Of a stretch of DNA of 64,000 bases, positions 9,123 through 18,633 are shown piece after piece. This stretch comes from JBGCFO01 sp045106955 (GTDB taxonomy: Bacteria; Pseudomonadota; Alphaproteobacteria; Rickettsiales; Rickettsiaceae). A program made the translations under genes and the position numbers. A model generated the notes under the pieces. That model searched no databases, was not told where the DNA came from, and saw nothing but the letters and a program-made list of their open reading frames with translations. Within the stretch, counting starts at the first letter, position 1; each line of letters begins with the position of its first letter. The stretch covers positions 34,906-98,905 of the forward strand of contig JBGCFO010000018.1 in the NCBI GenBank assembly GCA_045106955.1, given 5' to 3'.

Positions 9123-9503
9123 ATGAAAACTTTTACTACTAATTTATCAAAAATTAAAGGATCAAGAAAGAACCATAGCGGTGTTGTGCATTGGTTGCAT
9201 CAGAGATTTTCTGCCATTTGTATTGCATTGATGACATTTTGGTTAATTTGCTTTATAAAATCTATTGCATACAAAGATGCGCTAAATTTTATTTCTATTG
9301 TTCAAAAACCATGGAATTTAATAGCATTAACTTTTACAGTTGTAATTGGTCTATATCATGGTATCATTGGGATGCGGGTTATATTAGAAGATTATATCAG
9401 CTGCATTTGCATTAGAAACGCAATAGTTACGCTATTATACATTTTTTATCTAGTTACAATAATTGCTTTTATATTTGCTTTATTTTATATGATGACTATA
9501 TAA
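9123..9503 (+). CDS. sdhD: Succinate dehydrogenase membrane anchor subunit SdhD
   Basis: This is the second membrane anchor of complex II. The 126 residues contain the HWLHQRFSAICIAL start typical of rickettsial SdhD and three hydrophobic helices. YHGIIGMRVILEDY lies in the second helix region, where the family places its heme-proximal His and the quinone-side residues. The start at 9123 follows the sdhC stop by 5 bp; the longer in-frame option from 9057 would overlap sdhC by 61 bp and adds nothing conserved. Confidence 0.92.
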   Translation: MKTFTTNLSKIKGSRKNHSGVVHWLHQRFSAICIALMTFWLICFIKSIAYKDALNFISIVQKPWNLIALTFTVVIGLYHGIIGMRVILEDYISCICIRNAIVTLLYIFYLVTIIAFIFALFYMMTI

Positions 9504-9541
9504 AATGATAATACTATGAACGTTTTATAATATTTTTGAAT

Positions 9542-11326
9542 ATGTCACATGCTTATAATGTAATTCACCATAAATTTGACGTTGTTATAGTTGGCGCTGG
9601 AGGCGCTGGCCTTAGAGCGGCTTTAGGGATGTCTAGCAAAGGATTAAGTACCGCTTGTATTAGCAAATTATTTCCAACTCGTAGCCACACGGTCGCAGCA
9701 CAAGGTGGTGTTAGTGCAGCCCTTGGCAATATAGGAGAAGACGATTGGCGCTGGCACATGTACGATACCATAAAAGGTTCTGATTGGTTAGGGGACCAGG
9801 ATGCAATTGAGTATATGTGTAAAAACGCAGCAGAGTCTATTATTGAACTTGAGCATTATGGGGTGCCATTTTCAAGAACAAAAGATGGTAAAATATATCA
9901 GCGTGCATTTGGTGGCATGACCACTCAATACGGGAAAGGTAAACCAGCGCAAAGGACTTGTGCCGCCGCTGATCGTACTGGTCATGCAATATTGCACACT
10001 CTGTACCAACAATCGTTAAAGTATAAGGCACGATTTTTTATTGAATATTTTGCAATTGATTTACTCATGGAAGGTGAAGAATGCCGAGGAGTAATGGCGT
10101 GGAATTTAAATGATGGTACTATGCATTGCTTTCATGCAAAAATGGTTGTAATTGCGACTGGCGGATATGGAAGAGCATATTTTTCTGCAACTTCAGCTCA
10201 TACATGCACAGGTGATGGTGGCGGAATGTTAGCGCGCGCAGGATTTCAGATGCAGGATATGGAGTTTGTGCAATTTCATCCAACTGGCATATATGGCTCT
10301 GGATGCTTAATTACAGAAGGAGCAAGAGGAGAAGGTGGTTATTTAGTAAATTCTCAAGGCGAAAGATTTATGGAACGTTACGCCCCAGCTGCAAAAGATT
10401 TGGCCTCTAGAGATGTAGTTTCAAGGGCAATTACAATTGAAATTAGAGAAGGCAGAGGTGTAGGACCGAATAAGGATCACATATATCTACATTTAGATCA
10501 TTTACCAAAAGAAATTCTTGATCAGAGGTTACCGGGCATTTCAGAAACTGCGAAAATTTTTGCAGGCGTTGATGTCACAAAAGAGCCAATCCCGATTTTG
10601 CCAACTGTGCATTATAATATGGGAGGTATACCAACGGATTACCATGGACAAGTTATACAATGGAAAAATGGCTCCAGCGTGGCTGTGCCAAATCTAATGG
10701 CCATCGGTGAAGCTGCTTGCGTTTCAGTGCATGGCGCAAACCGTTTAGGATCAAATTCATTGCTAGATTTAATAGTATTTGGACGAGCAGCTGCTAATAA
10801 AGCTTTAGAAATTATTGATAAAAATAAACCATGTCCAATTGTTTCTAAGGAGATTCAGGATAAATCCTTAGAAGAATTTGATAAAATACGTTATACAAAT
10901 GGTAAGGTTGGAGTTGCATCTTTGAGGTTAAAAATGCAAAAAGCGATGCAGGAGCATGCTGCAGTTTTTAGAACCCAAGAAGTGCTAGACGAAGGCGTGA
11001 ATATGATAGACAAGATATTCCAAGAGTATAATGACATCAAGATTAGCGATAGATCATTAATTTGGAATACAGATTTAATGGAGGCAATAGAGTTAAGAAA
11101 TTTGTTGTATCAGGCTGTGATTACACTACATTCAGCTGCAAATCGCAAGGAAAGTAGAGGTGCCCATGCTAGAGAAGATTATCCAGATCGTAATGATAAA
11201 GAATGGATGAAACATAGTTTAGCTAAAATTGAAAAGGATAAAGTTAATATAGATTATAAACCAGTTACTTTAACCACTTTAACAGATGAAGTTGAATCTA
11301 TCGCACCAGTTAAGAGAGTATATTAA
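9542..11326 (+). CDS. sdhA: Succinate dehydrogenase flavoprotein subunit
   Basis: SdhA oxidises succinate to fumarate with covalently bound FAD, linking the TCA cycle to the quinone pool. The 594 residues include the dinucleotide-binding VIVGAGGAGLRAALG, the flavinylation motif RSHTVAAQGG (about 46-55), the substrate-binding HPTGIYGSG, and the conserved GANRLGSNSLLD. I start at the ATG at 9542; an in-frame TTG two codons earlier is less likely. It lies 38 bp after sdhD and 33 bp before sdhB. Confidence 0.97.
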   Translation: MSHAYNVIHHKFDVVIVGAGGAGLRAALGMSSKGLSTACISKLFPTRSHTVAAQGGVSAALGNIGEDDWRWHMYDTIKGSDWLGDQDAIEYMCKNAAESIIELEHYGVPFSRTKDGKIYQRAFGGMTTQYGKGKPAQRTCAAADRTGHAILHTLYQQSLKYKARFFIEYFAIDLLMEGEECRGVMAWNLNDGTMHCFHAKMVVIATGGYGRAYFSATSAHTCTGDGGGMLARAGFQMQDMEFVQFHPTGIYGSGCLITEGARGEGGYLVNSQGERFMERYAPAAKDLASRDVVSRAITIEIREGRGVGPNKDHIYLHLDHLPKEILDQRLPGISETAKIFAGVDVTKEPIPILPTVHYNMGGIPTDYHGQVIQWKNGSSVAVPNLMAIGEAACVSVHGANRLGSNSLLDLIVFGRAAANKALEIIDKNKPCPIVSKEIQDKSLEEFDKIRYTNGKVGVASLRLKMQKAMQEHAAVFRTQEVLDEGVNMIDKIFQEYNDIKISDRSLIWNTDLMEAIELRNLLYQAVITLHSAANRKESRGAHAREDYPDRNDKEWMKHSLAKIEKDKVNIDYKPVTLTTLTDEVESIAPVKRVY

Positions 11327-11359
11327 TTATGATAGTTTTTAAGAAAAAATACTAAGAAT

Positions 11360-12136
11360 ATGGTCGAATTCAGATTGCCAAAAAACTCAAGAATTACTGA
11401 GGGCAAAGTTTATGTTAATCTTGCTTCGCAGCAAAAGCCAAGGAAATTCAGGATTTATCGATATAATCCGGACTCAGAAGAGAATCCTCGTATTGATACT
11501 TATGAAATTGATTTAGACGATACTGGGCCAATGGTGCTCGACGCTATAATCAAGATCAAAGATGAAATGGATCCTACATTAGCTTTTCGTAGATCATGTA
11601 GAGAGGGTATTTGTGGCAGTTGTTCTATGAATATCGATGGAACAAATACTCTAGCTTGTATTAAGCCTATTGATGAAATTAAAGGTGATATTAAAATTTA
11701 TCCATTGCCGCATATGAAAATAGTCAAAGATTTGATTTCTGATATGTCGTATTTTTATGCTCAATACTCTTTTATAGAGCCTTGGATAAAAAGTAATACT
11801 CCAATAACGAAGGATAAAGAAAGATTGCAGTCAATTGAAGACAGAGAAAAGCTTGATGGATTATATGAATGTATATTATGCGCTTGTTGCTCTACATCAT
11901 GTCCAAGTTATTGGTGGAATTCAGAAAAATATTTAGGTCCAGCTGTATTATTACAAGCTTATAGATGGATTGCAGATTCTAGAGATGAGTACGCTAGCGA
12001 GCGACTAGAACAGTTAGATGATTCATTTAAACTATATCGCTGCCATACTATTATGAATTGTACAAAAGCTTGTCCAAAAGGATTAAATCCAGCTAAGGCT
12101 ATAGCTAGCATCAAATCAACTTTAGCGCAGAATTAA
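11360..12136 (+). CDS. sdhB: Succinate dehydrogenase iron-sulfur subunit
   Basis: SdhB carries electrons from SdhA to the membrane quinone site. All three clusters are readable in the 258 residues: 2Fe-2S (CREGICGSCSMNIDG plus the later TLAC), 4Fe-4S (CILCACCSTSCP) and 3Fe-4S (CHTIMNCTKACPKGLNP). The length and order are standard. It is the last gene of the sdh operon. Only a weak 5-bp hairpin (GAGAT/ATCTC, about 12174-12187) follows, without a clear T run. Confidence 0.97.
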   Translation: MVEFRLPKNSRITEGKVYVNLASQQKPRKFRIYRYNPDSEENPRIDTYEIDLDDTGPMVLDAIIKIKDEMDPTLAFRRSCREGICGSCSMNIDGTNTLACIKPIDEIKGDIKIYPLPHMKIVKDLISDMSYFYAQYSFIEPWIKSNTPITKDKERLQSIEDREKLDGLYECILCACCSTSCPSYWWNSEKYLGPAVLLQAYRWIADSRDEYASERLEQLDDSFKLYRCHTIMNCTKACPKGLNPAKAIASIKSTLAQN

Positions 12137-12304
12137 AAAGACTTTGTAATCAGTTTCAGCCTATATAAAGGTGGAGATAGCAATCTCTATAAAAGGCAAT
12201 CTTTAGAAATAGACTTTAGCCAACTTCTTAATTAAAAATCCTCTTGCTTTAACTATATTAGGATGTCAAAATGATACCTTGTTTACGCAATAAATTATTA
12301 GTAT

Positions 12305-14254
12305 ATGCAAGCATTATTAGAAAATCTAAACGAAAAACAATTAGATGCTGTGTTAAGCACCCAAGGACCAGTATTGATATTAGCAGGAGCTGGAACAGGT
12401 AAAACCACAGTTTTGACATGTAGAATCGCTAATATTTTATACAACAATTTAGCATATCCAAATAATATCTTGGCTGTAACATTTACTAATAAAGCCGCCA
12501 ATGAAATGCACACTCGCATCAATAAAATGATTGATGCTCCTGGTCTAAATCTTGGCACATTTCATTCAATCGCTTCTCGTATATTACGCAGAGACATAGA
12601 ATTACTACAAATAGGAGTGGATAAAAACTTCAGCATTGCTAATTATGATGATCAAGTAAAATTAACTCGTGATATCTTAAAAAAGCAGAATATCGATATC
12701 AAGCAATTCACGCCAAAATCGTTTTGTTCTATTATATCACGTTGGAAAGATCAAGGATTATTGCCAAGTGATATTACCCAAGCAGAGCATACTTCAGACA
12801 TCAGAAGGATGGCTCATGAAGTATACAAAGAATATCAATGTAGATTGCATGAATCAAATGCTCTTGATTTTGGTGATTTATTATTATACAACAACCAGCT
12901 ATTCAACAAGTGCAATGAAGTATTATTATACTATCAAAACAAATATCGGTACATACTAATAGATGAATACCAAGATACTAATGCTGTTCAGTATTCTTGG
13001 GTGAGAATGCTTTCTTTGATATCGAAAAATATTTGTTGCGTTGGAGATGATGATCAATCTATTTATAGCTGGAGAGGAGCAGAAATTAAGAATATTTTAC
13101 GTTTTAGCCATGATTTTCCAGACGCAAAAATTATTACATTAGATCAAAATTACAGATCAAGCTCTACAATCTTAACAGCGGCTTCAGGTTTAATTAGTAA
13201 CAACTCCAAGCGTCATGATAAATCTCTTTGGACAAAACGATCTGAAAATGAAAAAATTAAAATAGTGTCTTGCTTCAATGAGCAAGATGAAGCGAGGTTT
13301 ATAGCAAATGAAATTCAAAAATTAACTAGATCTGGAAATTATAGTTTGGATAATATTGCTATTTTAGTACGATCAAGCTTTCAAACCAGAGCGTTTGAAG
13401 AGGTATTTATTAGCAATGCTTTGCCTTATAACATCATTGGCGGATTAAAGTTCTATGATCGCATGGAAATCAGAGATGTTCTTGCCTATATAAGACTCAC
13501 TGTAAATAATAATGATAATTTAGCATTAGAAAGAATCATTAATACTCCAAAACGCTCTATCGGAACAGCGACAATTAATAAAATTAAAGAGTTTGCGTAT
13601 AGCAGTGAAGTTTCTATTTTTCATGCAATAGAAAGAATGCTTGATTTCGGATTACTAAAAAATAAAAATTATCAATCTTTAAAAATATTTGTAGAAAATA
13701 TATACAGATGGCAGAACAGTTACAAAACACAAAATCTAGCTGAGGTGACAAGAGCAATTTTAGAAGGATCTGGATATTTTGCAATGATCAAAAGTGATAA
13801 TGATAGCGATTCTAGGTCAAGACTTGAAAATATAGAAGAAATGCTCAGGGTTATTGGAGGGTTTAGCAATATTACTGATTTTATCGAACATTCTAGTCTT
13901 GTAATGGATGAAGAATCTCAAGTGGTTAGCACGCGTGGGAATGTTCGCATTATGACATTTCATGCTGCTAAAGGATTAGAATTTGATTTAGTGTTTTTAC
14001 CTGGATGGGAAGAAGGGGTATTTCCTCATTATAAAATTCTACAAGAAGAAAATCCAAAATCCCTAGAAGAGGAGCGAAGAATCGCGTATGTTGGAATTAC
14101 TAGAGCTAAACGCGATTTATATATTAGCTTTGCAAAAAGTCGTAAAACATTTATGGATTTTCATGCATCACAAAAATCTAGATTCTTACTTGAAATTCCA
14201 GAGTCAATTTCTTATCAATTTTCTTCAAATAAGCAATTTATAAAATATAAGTAA
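12305..14254 (+). CDS. uvrD: UvrD/PcrA-type DNA helicase
   Basis: This superfamily 1A 3'-5' helicase acts in nucleotide excision and mismatch repair. The 649 residues contain Walker A in AGAGTGKTT (about 27-35), LIDEYQDTN (about 218), VGDDDQSIYSWRGA (about 245) and the C-terminal motifs VRIMTFHAAKGLEFD and RRIAYVGITRAKRDL. It is shorter at the C-terminus than the E. coli protein (720), which is usual in reduced alphaproteobacterial genomes. It stands alone between sdh and the efflux operon. Confidence 0.94.
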   Translation: MQALLENLNEKQLDAVLSTQGPVLILAGAGTGKTTVLTCRIANILYNNLAYPNNILAVTFTNKAANEMHTRINKMIDAPGLNLGTFHSIASRILRRDIELLQIGVDKNFSIANYDDQVKLTRDILKKQNIDIKQFTPKSFCSIISRWKDQGLLPSDITQAEHTSDIRRMAHEVYKEYQCRLHESNALDFGDLLLYNNQLFNKCNEVLLYYQNKYRYILIDEYQDTNAVQYSWVRMLSLISKNICCVGDDDQSIYSWRGAEIKNILRFSHDFPDAKIITLDQNYRSSSTILTAASGLISNNSKRHDKSLWTKRSENEKIKIVSCFNEQDEARFIANEIQKLTRSGNYSLDNIAILVRSSFQTRAFEEVFISNALPYNIIGGLKFYDRMEIRDVLAYIRLTVNNNDNLALERIINTPKRSIGTATINKIKEFAYSSEVSIFHAIERMLDFGLLKNKNYQSLKIFVENIYRWQNSYKTQNLAEVTRAILEGSGYFAMIKSDNDSDSRSRLENIEEMLRVIGGFSNITDFIEHSSLVMDEESQVVSTRGNVRIMTFHAAKGLEFDLVFLPGWEEGVFPHYKILQEENPKSLEEERRIAYVGITRAKRDLYISFAKSRKTFMDFHASQKSRFLLEIPESISYQFSSNKQFIKYK

Positions 14255-14426
14255 TTTAATACAGGTTATATTTAAGAAATATAAGTCACAGTAAAATAGT
14301 TTAAAAATTTAATACTTGGTTACTAACTTGACTATACAATATAGAGCGCATTAGAATAAAAATGTACTTTGTATTTATCAACTTTTAGTTGAATTATAAA
14401 AACATATAACAGTAAATTGATTAGAT

Positions 14427-15839
14427 ATGAGAGGCTTTGTTAGTTTAAATTTAATATCTTGTGTATTACTACTACTTACATCATGCAATTATTTTTATCC
14501 TACATTTCATAATCCAGATATTACATATATGAGTAAATGGCAGCGACAATCAAGCAATGAAGTTAGCAATTTACCGTATTTAACATGGTGGCAACTATTG
14601 CAATCAAATGAACTTAATGAATTAATAGATAACGCATTAAAGAATAATCAAAAATTAGAATTAGCTGCTCAAAATATTCAAATTGCACGTTCTCAATTAT
14701 TGACAATAAAATTAAATTGGCTTCCAAAACTAAACTTACTTCTTGGTCATAGCAGTGGCAATAATGATTTATCTGTTGGGCAAATGTCTATACCATTGGA
14801 AGGCTTAGGTAGTTTTTTTGCTGCTATGCCAAGTTATACGATTAACTTATTTGCAAATTTCCAAAAACAAAAAATGGCTAATCATATAGTGAAGGCAACT
14901 TATGCAGAATTTTTAGGAGCCAGGTTGATAATTATAGCTCAAACCGTGCAAACTTATTTTGTTATTTTAGAACAAGAAAACAAGTTGAATGAGCTTAATA
15001 AACTAGAATCTAAACTCAAAGAACTTGTTGTGCTTTCTCAAAATATGGAAACTCATGGCATGTCCTCTTATCTGATTATCAATCAACTAGAAAGTGATCT
15101 ATTATTATTAAAGGGACAAATTATTCTAACAAACAATAATATAACGAAAGCAAAAAACATACTGCGTTATTTGTTAGGCAAAGAACCTGGGGAATTAACT
15201 TTGCGTAGTAATTTTAGCCAAATTCAAGTAGATCAAATAATACCAGGGAATTTGCCAGTTAACGTTATTTCTGCCAGGCCAGATATTATTGCTGCAGAGC
15301 AAGCGCTAATAGCAACTAATAAATCTATAGGCCTTGCTTCTTCTGCTCTTTTGCCAGCTATCAGTCTAAGATTATTCTACGCATCGACCGATGATTTTCA
15401 TCAGCATTTTCATAATCGATCATCATCTCTAATTTGGCTTCCATCTCCTGCAGTCTTAGGGATGATAAAACATGCAAAAGCATCATATAAAGCAGCGCTA
15501 ATTAATTATATTGATATTGTAAACCAAGCCCTACATCAGACAAATAACGCATTAAATACTTATCAGGCATGGAAGGATAGTTATCAATATCTATTTCAAT
15601 CTGTAGTAAAAATTACCGACAATGTCGAACTGCAAGAAGAAATGAAGAGCCGTGGAATTGTGAGCGAACGAATTGTTATACTAAATGAAATTGCACAAAT
15701 AACATCAACTATTGAATTAAGTGACGCTAAATTGGCAGCTTTATTGGCCTTAACAAATGTGTATTTGGAGTTAGGCGGTGGATATATGCATAATATTGAA
15801 AATATAAAAATCAAGAAAGAGATTAAGTTAAATGACTAA
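14427..15839 (+). CDS. Outer-membrane efflux lipoprotein, TolC/NodT family
   Basis: The 470-residue protein starts with a lipoprotein signal (hydrophobic core about 10-18, then LTSC as lipobox). It continues with two outer-membrane-efflux repeats of coiled helices (about 55-255 and 265-455), including WWQLLQSNELNELIDNAL and SARPDIIAAEQALIATN, both typical of the NodT/OprM branch. It should form the outer-membrane channel for the pump encoded by the next three genes. It overlaps the membrane-fusion gene by 8 bp, which indicates coupled translation. The substrate is unknown. Confidence 0.9.
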   Translation: MRGFVSLNLISCVLLLLTSCNYFYPTFHNPDITYMSKWQRQSSNEVSNLPYLTWWQLLQSNELNELIDNALKNNQKLELAAQNIQIARSQLLTIKLNWLPKLNLLLGHSSGNNDLSVGQMSIPLEGLGSFFAAMPSYTINLFANFQKQKMANHIVKATYAEFLGARLIIIAQTVQTYFVILEQENKLNELNKLESKLKELVVLSQNMETHGMSSYLIINQLESDLLLLKGQIILTNNNITKAKNILRYLLGKEPGELTLRSNFSQIQVDQIIPGNLPVNVISARPDIIAAEQALIATNKSIGLASSALLPAISLRLFYASTDDFHQHFHNRSSSLIWLPSPAVLGMIKHAKASYKAALINYIDIVNQALHQTNNALNTYQAWKDSYQYLFQSVVKITDNVELQEEMKSRGIVSERIVILNEIAQITSTIELSDAKLAALLALTNVYLELGGGYMHNIENIKIKKEIKLND

Positions 15840-16830
15840 AGAAAATATTAGACAATTTATAAAAAAATTAAATTTTGCAACCATAGTATTTTCATTAGGG
15901 GCTTTTATCGCCTTTAGTTACTTTTTAACTTATTTATTTACAGTCACGGATAATGCTTTTGTTGTCCAAAACATTACTCAAGTTTCAGCAAAAGTTGGAG
16001 GAGAGTTAGAAGAAATCTTTATTAAAAATGGCCAAAAAGTTAAAAAAGGAGATATTTTATTTAAAATAGATGATAAAACATATCGCTTAATATATGAAGG
16101 AGCTAGAGCACAGTACGAACAATCTCTTATAGGGCTTGATGTGCTAAAAAAACAAATTACAGCTTCAGAGTACGCATTAAAGGCAGTGCAAGCAAATTTA
16201 AAATTATTACAATATCAATATGAACAAAAAAGCCATGAAAATGTTTCAAAAGCGGTTCCACAAATAGAGTTAAAAGATTTGTCATTTGAAATTGAAGCTC
16301 AACAAAATAACGTTGAAGTTCTTGCTATCAAAGTTGAGACTGATAAGTTAATGCTAGATCAAGCAACGCAAGGCATTTTAACATTAAAAGCAACTATGGA
16401 TCAGGCAGAAATTGCTCTTAATGATACAATTGTACACGCAGGAACAGATGGCATAGTACAAGACATGTTTTTAGGCTTGGGAACTGATATTTTGCCTAAG
16501 AAACCATTATTCGTGATATTAAACAAAGACACGATATATGTTCAAGCAAATTTTAATGAAACTGATCTTGCAAAAGTAAAAGAGGGAGATGAGGTATTAA
16601 TTTTTCCAAGAACATATCTAGGAAAAAAAATATTTCATGGAGTAGTTGAATCATCATCTTGGGCCGTAGATCGTCAAAAAGATAATCCATTTAATGGCAT
16701 GCAATTCATATTGACAGAAAATAAATGGCTATTATTGCCACAACGTATGCCAGTTATTATTAGGATTACAAATCCTTCTAAGAAATATCCATTACAGTCT
16801 GGCATGAGCGCTTATGTTTACATTAAGTAA
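15832..16830 (+). CDS. HlyD/EmrA-type membrane fusion protein
   Basis: This periplasmic adaptor links an inner-membrane pump to an outer-membrane channel. The 332 residues have one N-terminal membrane helix (about 15-37) followed by a biotinyl-lipoyl-like segment (VSAKVGGELEEIFIKNGQKV). A coiled-coil hairpin with VLAIKVETDKLMLDQA follows, then the returning half and a beta-barrel domain with VQANFNETDLAKVKEGDEV. The match is to the EmrA/AaeA branch, which works with MFS or FUSC pumps; the neighbours here are FUSC-like. It overlaps both neighbours (8 bp upstream, 17 bp downstream). Confidence 0.92.
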   Translation: MTKENIRQFIKKLNFATIVFSLGAFIAFSYFLTYLFTVTDNAFVVQNITQVSAKVGGELEEIFIKNGQKVKKGDILFKIDDKTYRLIYEGARAQYEQSLIGLDVLKKQITASEYALKAVQANLKLLQYQYEQKSHENVSKAVPQIELKDLSFEIEAQQNNVEVLAIKVETDKLMLDQATQGILTLKATMDQAEIALNDTIVHAGTDGIVQDMFLGLGTDILPKKPLFVILNKDTIYVQANFNETDLAKVKEGDEVLIFPRTYLGKKIFHGVVESSSWAVDRQKDNPFNGMQFILTENKWLLLPQRMPVIIRITNPSKKYPLQSGMSAYVYIK

Positions 16831-17695
16831 TTGGATAGATCGTTTTGATCCGTACTGGTATAGTAGACTGATATCAATTAAATTCACGTATGTAGGAATT
16901 GTTTTTTTTATAGTTAATGGATTTGTTTTTGCTCCAACTTTTCCTACTATGCCAATGTTAATTACAGGCGTTGGTATATTATTCATAGAACTACCGAAAA
17001 TCAATGATTTTAAAACCAAGGATATTCTATATTTTATATATCTTGTTCTTGCTGTATTGACCATGAGTATTTTTAATCTTTTTAGCTATTTTTTATTAGG
17101 GTTTATTTTGGCAGCGCTTTGGTGCGGATATATTATGTATAGCACTTTTATCAAAAAACCAGAAATGCTCGAAGTTGTAAGTATAATTATTGTTCTTGCA
17201 TTAATGTCCATTGAAGGACAAACTGTAACCGATTTATACTCTGTATATAATCAGGCGCTCTTTTATCTCGAATTTGGCCTTGCAGCATTTTGGGCTCATA
17301 AATTTTTTCCAAATTTATATAGCAACACCTACAGAAGCTCTATTCTAAGGCTATTGGAGACTAACCTTAGAATAGTTGAATCTGGTAGTTATGATGCTAA
17401 CACAACAAGAATAATTAGTCAGCATTATTTTGCTATGTATAATGTTCTTCCTCTATTGCGTGCTAAAGAGTATGCTGTTTTTACAGTCAATTTTACAAAC
17501 CAGTTAAATGAATTTCAATCATGGTTATTGCATGAAATTGATACAAAGAGTGACTCTATCGAATTTCTACCTTCTTTTTTTCATTCAATGATCATATCCG
17601 TTAAGCAGCTGGATCTAATTAACCAAGAAGATCATCTACCAAAGGAAATTAATAAATTGATTAAAAATTGGAATGATTTATGCAAGAGAATTTAG
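16814..17695 (+). CDS. FUSC-type inner-membrane transporter, N-terminal half
   Basis: The 293-residue protein has about five to six hydrophobic segments in residues 25-170 and then a soluble helical domain. Together with the next gene it reproduces the layout of fusaric-acid-resistance/AaeB pumps: membrane bundle, soluble domain, second membrane bundle, soluble domain. This half is the less conserved one, so the call rests mainly on topology and on its place between an AaeA-like adaptor and the C-terminal FUSC half. It overlaps the adaptor gene by 17 bp and the next gene by 16 bp in a different frame. The division into two proteins is unusual. Confidence 0.7.
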   Translation: MFTLSNWIDRFDPYWYSRLISIKFTYVGIVFFIVNGFVFAPTFPTMPMLITGVGILFIELPKINDFKTKDILYFIYLVLAVLTMSIFNLFSYFLLGFILAALWCGYIMYSTFIKKPEMLEVVSIIIVLALMSIEGQTVTDLYSVYNQALFYLEFGLAAFWAHKFFPNLYSNTYRSSILRLLETNLRIVESGSYDANTTRIISQHYFAMYNVLPLLRAKEYAVFTVNFTNQLNEFQSWLLHEIDTKSDSIEFLPSFFHSMIISVKQLDLINQEDHLPKEINKLIKNWNDLCKRI

Positions 17696-18501
17696 TAAAA
17701 GTCCGTATAATACAGATTTGTATCTTGCTAGCAGTTTCATTATTTTTATATCAATTCACACAATGGGATCATTCACTTTGGATTCCAATTTCAGTGATGG
17801 CAATTGCTGGGCCATTTTTACCTGGTCTTACGATTAATAAGGCCTATCAAAGATTATATGGTACAACGGCTGGATTGTTAATTAGTATTATAATCATGTT
17901 TATACTTAGATATAATCATAATATGATCTGCATATTTGCTGTGATTTCTATCTATTTCGTGGCGTTTTCACTGCTAAAAGAGTATAAATATTTTATTATG
18001 ATGGTTACTATAATTATATGTATTAACTATAATTATATGAACATCCCATTCTTATATTATGATCAAACATATTTTTTGGTAACTAGAGGCGTAGGAGTGT
18101 TTGTTGGGATTTGCGTATTTCTCTTTTTTGAATATTTTATTTATAAAAATAACTACACTATAAAAATCGCAAAAGCAAGTTACATAAAGTACTCAAAGAT
18201 TTTGAAAGAGACGATTGCAAAAATTTCAGATTTAAGCAAACAAGATAAAGCCTTAACATTTGAGCAGATTAATCAATATATTCTCTTGTTGAATACAAAA
18301 TTAACTGAACTAGAAAATTTAAGCTCAAGTTTTAACCATAATGTTAAGCATCAATCTATTAGTATGCATCATGCTGAATATCTACAAAAACGTTATAAGT
18401 ATGCAATATTAATATTATATAAAAATAGCTACAGACTCTGCCAGGATAAAAACTTCGATATTTCTCATCTATTATCCTTAGATTCTGCCTACACTCATTA
18501 G
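17680..18501 (+). CDS. FUSC-type inner-membrane transporter, C-terminal half
   Basis: The 273 residues begin with a membrane bundle (about 8-155) that has the FUSC hallmark WIPISVMAIAGPFLPGLT followed by YQRLYGTTAGLLISI (the R-x-x-GT-x-x-G signature). A cytoplasmic helical domain follows. It starts with its own ATG inside the end of the preceding gene (16-bp overlap), so the two halves should be made in similar amounts and assemble. The pump would export a small organic acid or drug-like compound with the adaptor and outer-membrane channel; the substrate is not shown by the sequence. Confidence 0.8.
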   Translation: MQENLVKVRIIQICILLAVSLFLYQFTQWDHSLWIPISVMAIAGPFLPGLTINKAYQRLYGTTAGLLISIIIMFILRYNHNMICIFAVISIYFVAFSLLKEYKYFIMMVTIIICINYNYMNIPFLYYDQTYFLVTRGVGVFVGICVFLFFEYFIYKNNYTIKIAKASYIKYSKILKETIAKISDLSKQDKALTFEQINQYILLLNTKLTELENLSSSFNHNVKHQSISMHHAEYLQKRYKYAILILYKNSYRLCQDKNFDISHLLSLDSAYTH

Positions 18502-18633
18502 TATAGATAATACTTGTGATATAATTAATATTCAAAGTATTAATTATATAATTATTTTTTAATTATTAATTGATTCTTATATTAAATAATGGCAATATTT
18601 AAGTTAATAATTTTATTTGATAATGAGTAATTG

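Noticed and set aside
18502..18633. AT-only palindrome (TAATTATATAATTA then T run) after the FUSC genes as a terminator
   Set aside because: It has no G or C in the stem and only about five usable pairs; such sequences occur by chance in DNA this AT-rich.
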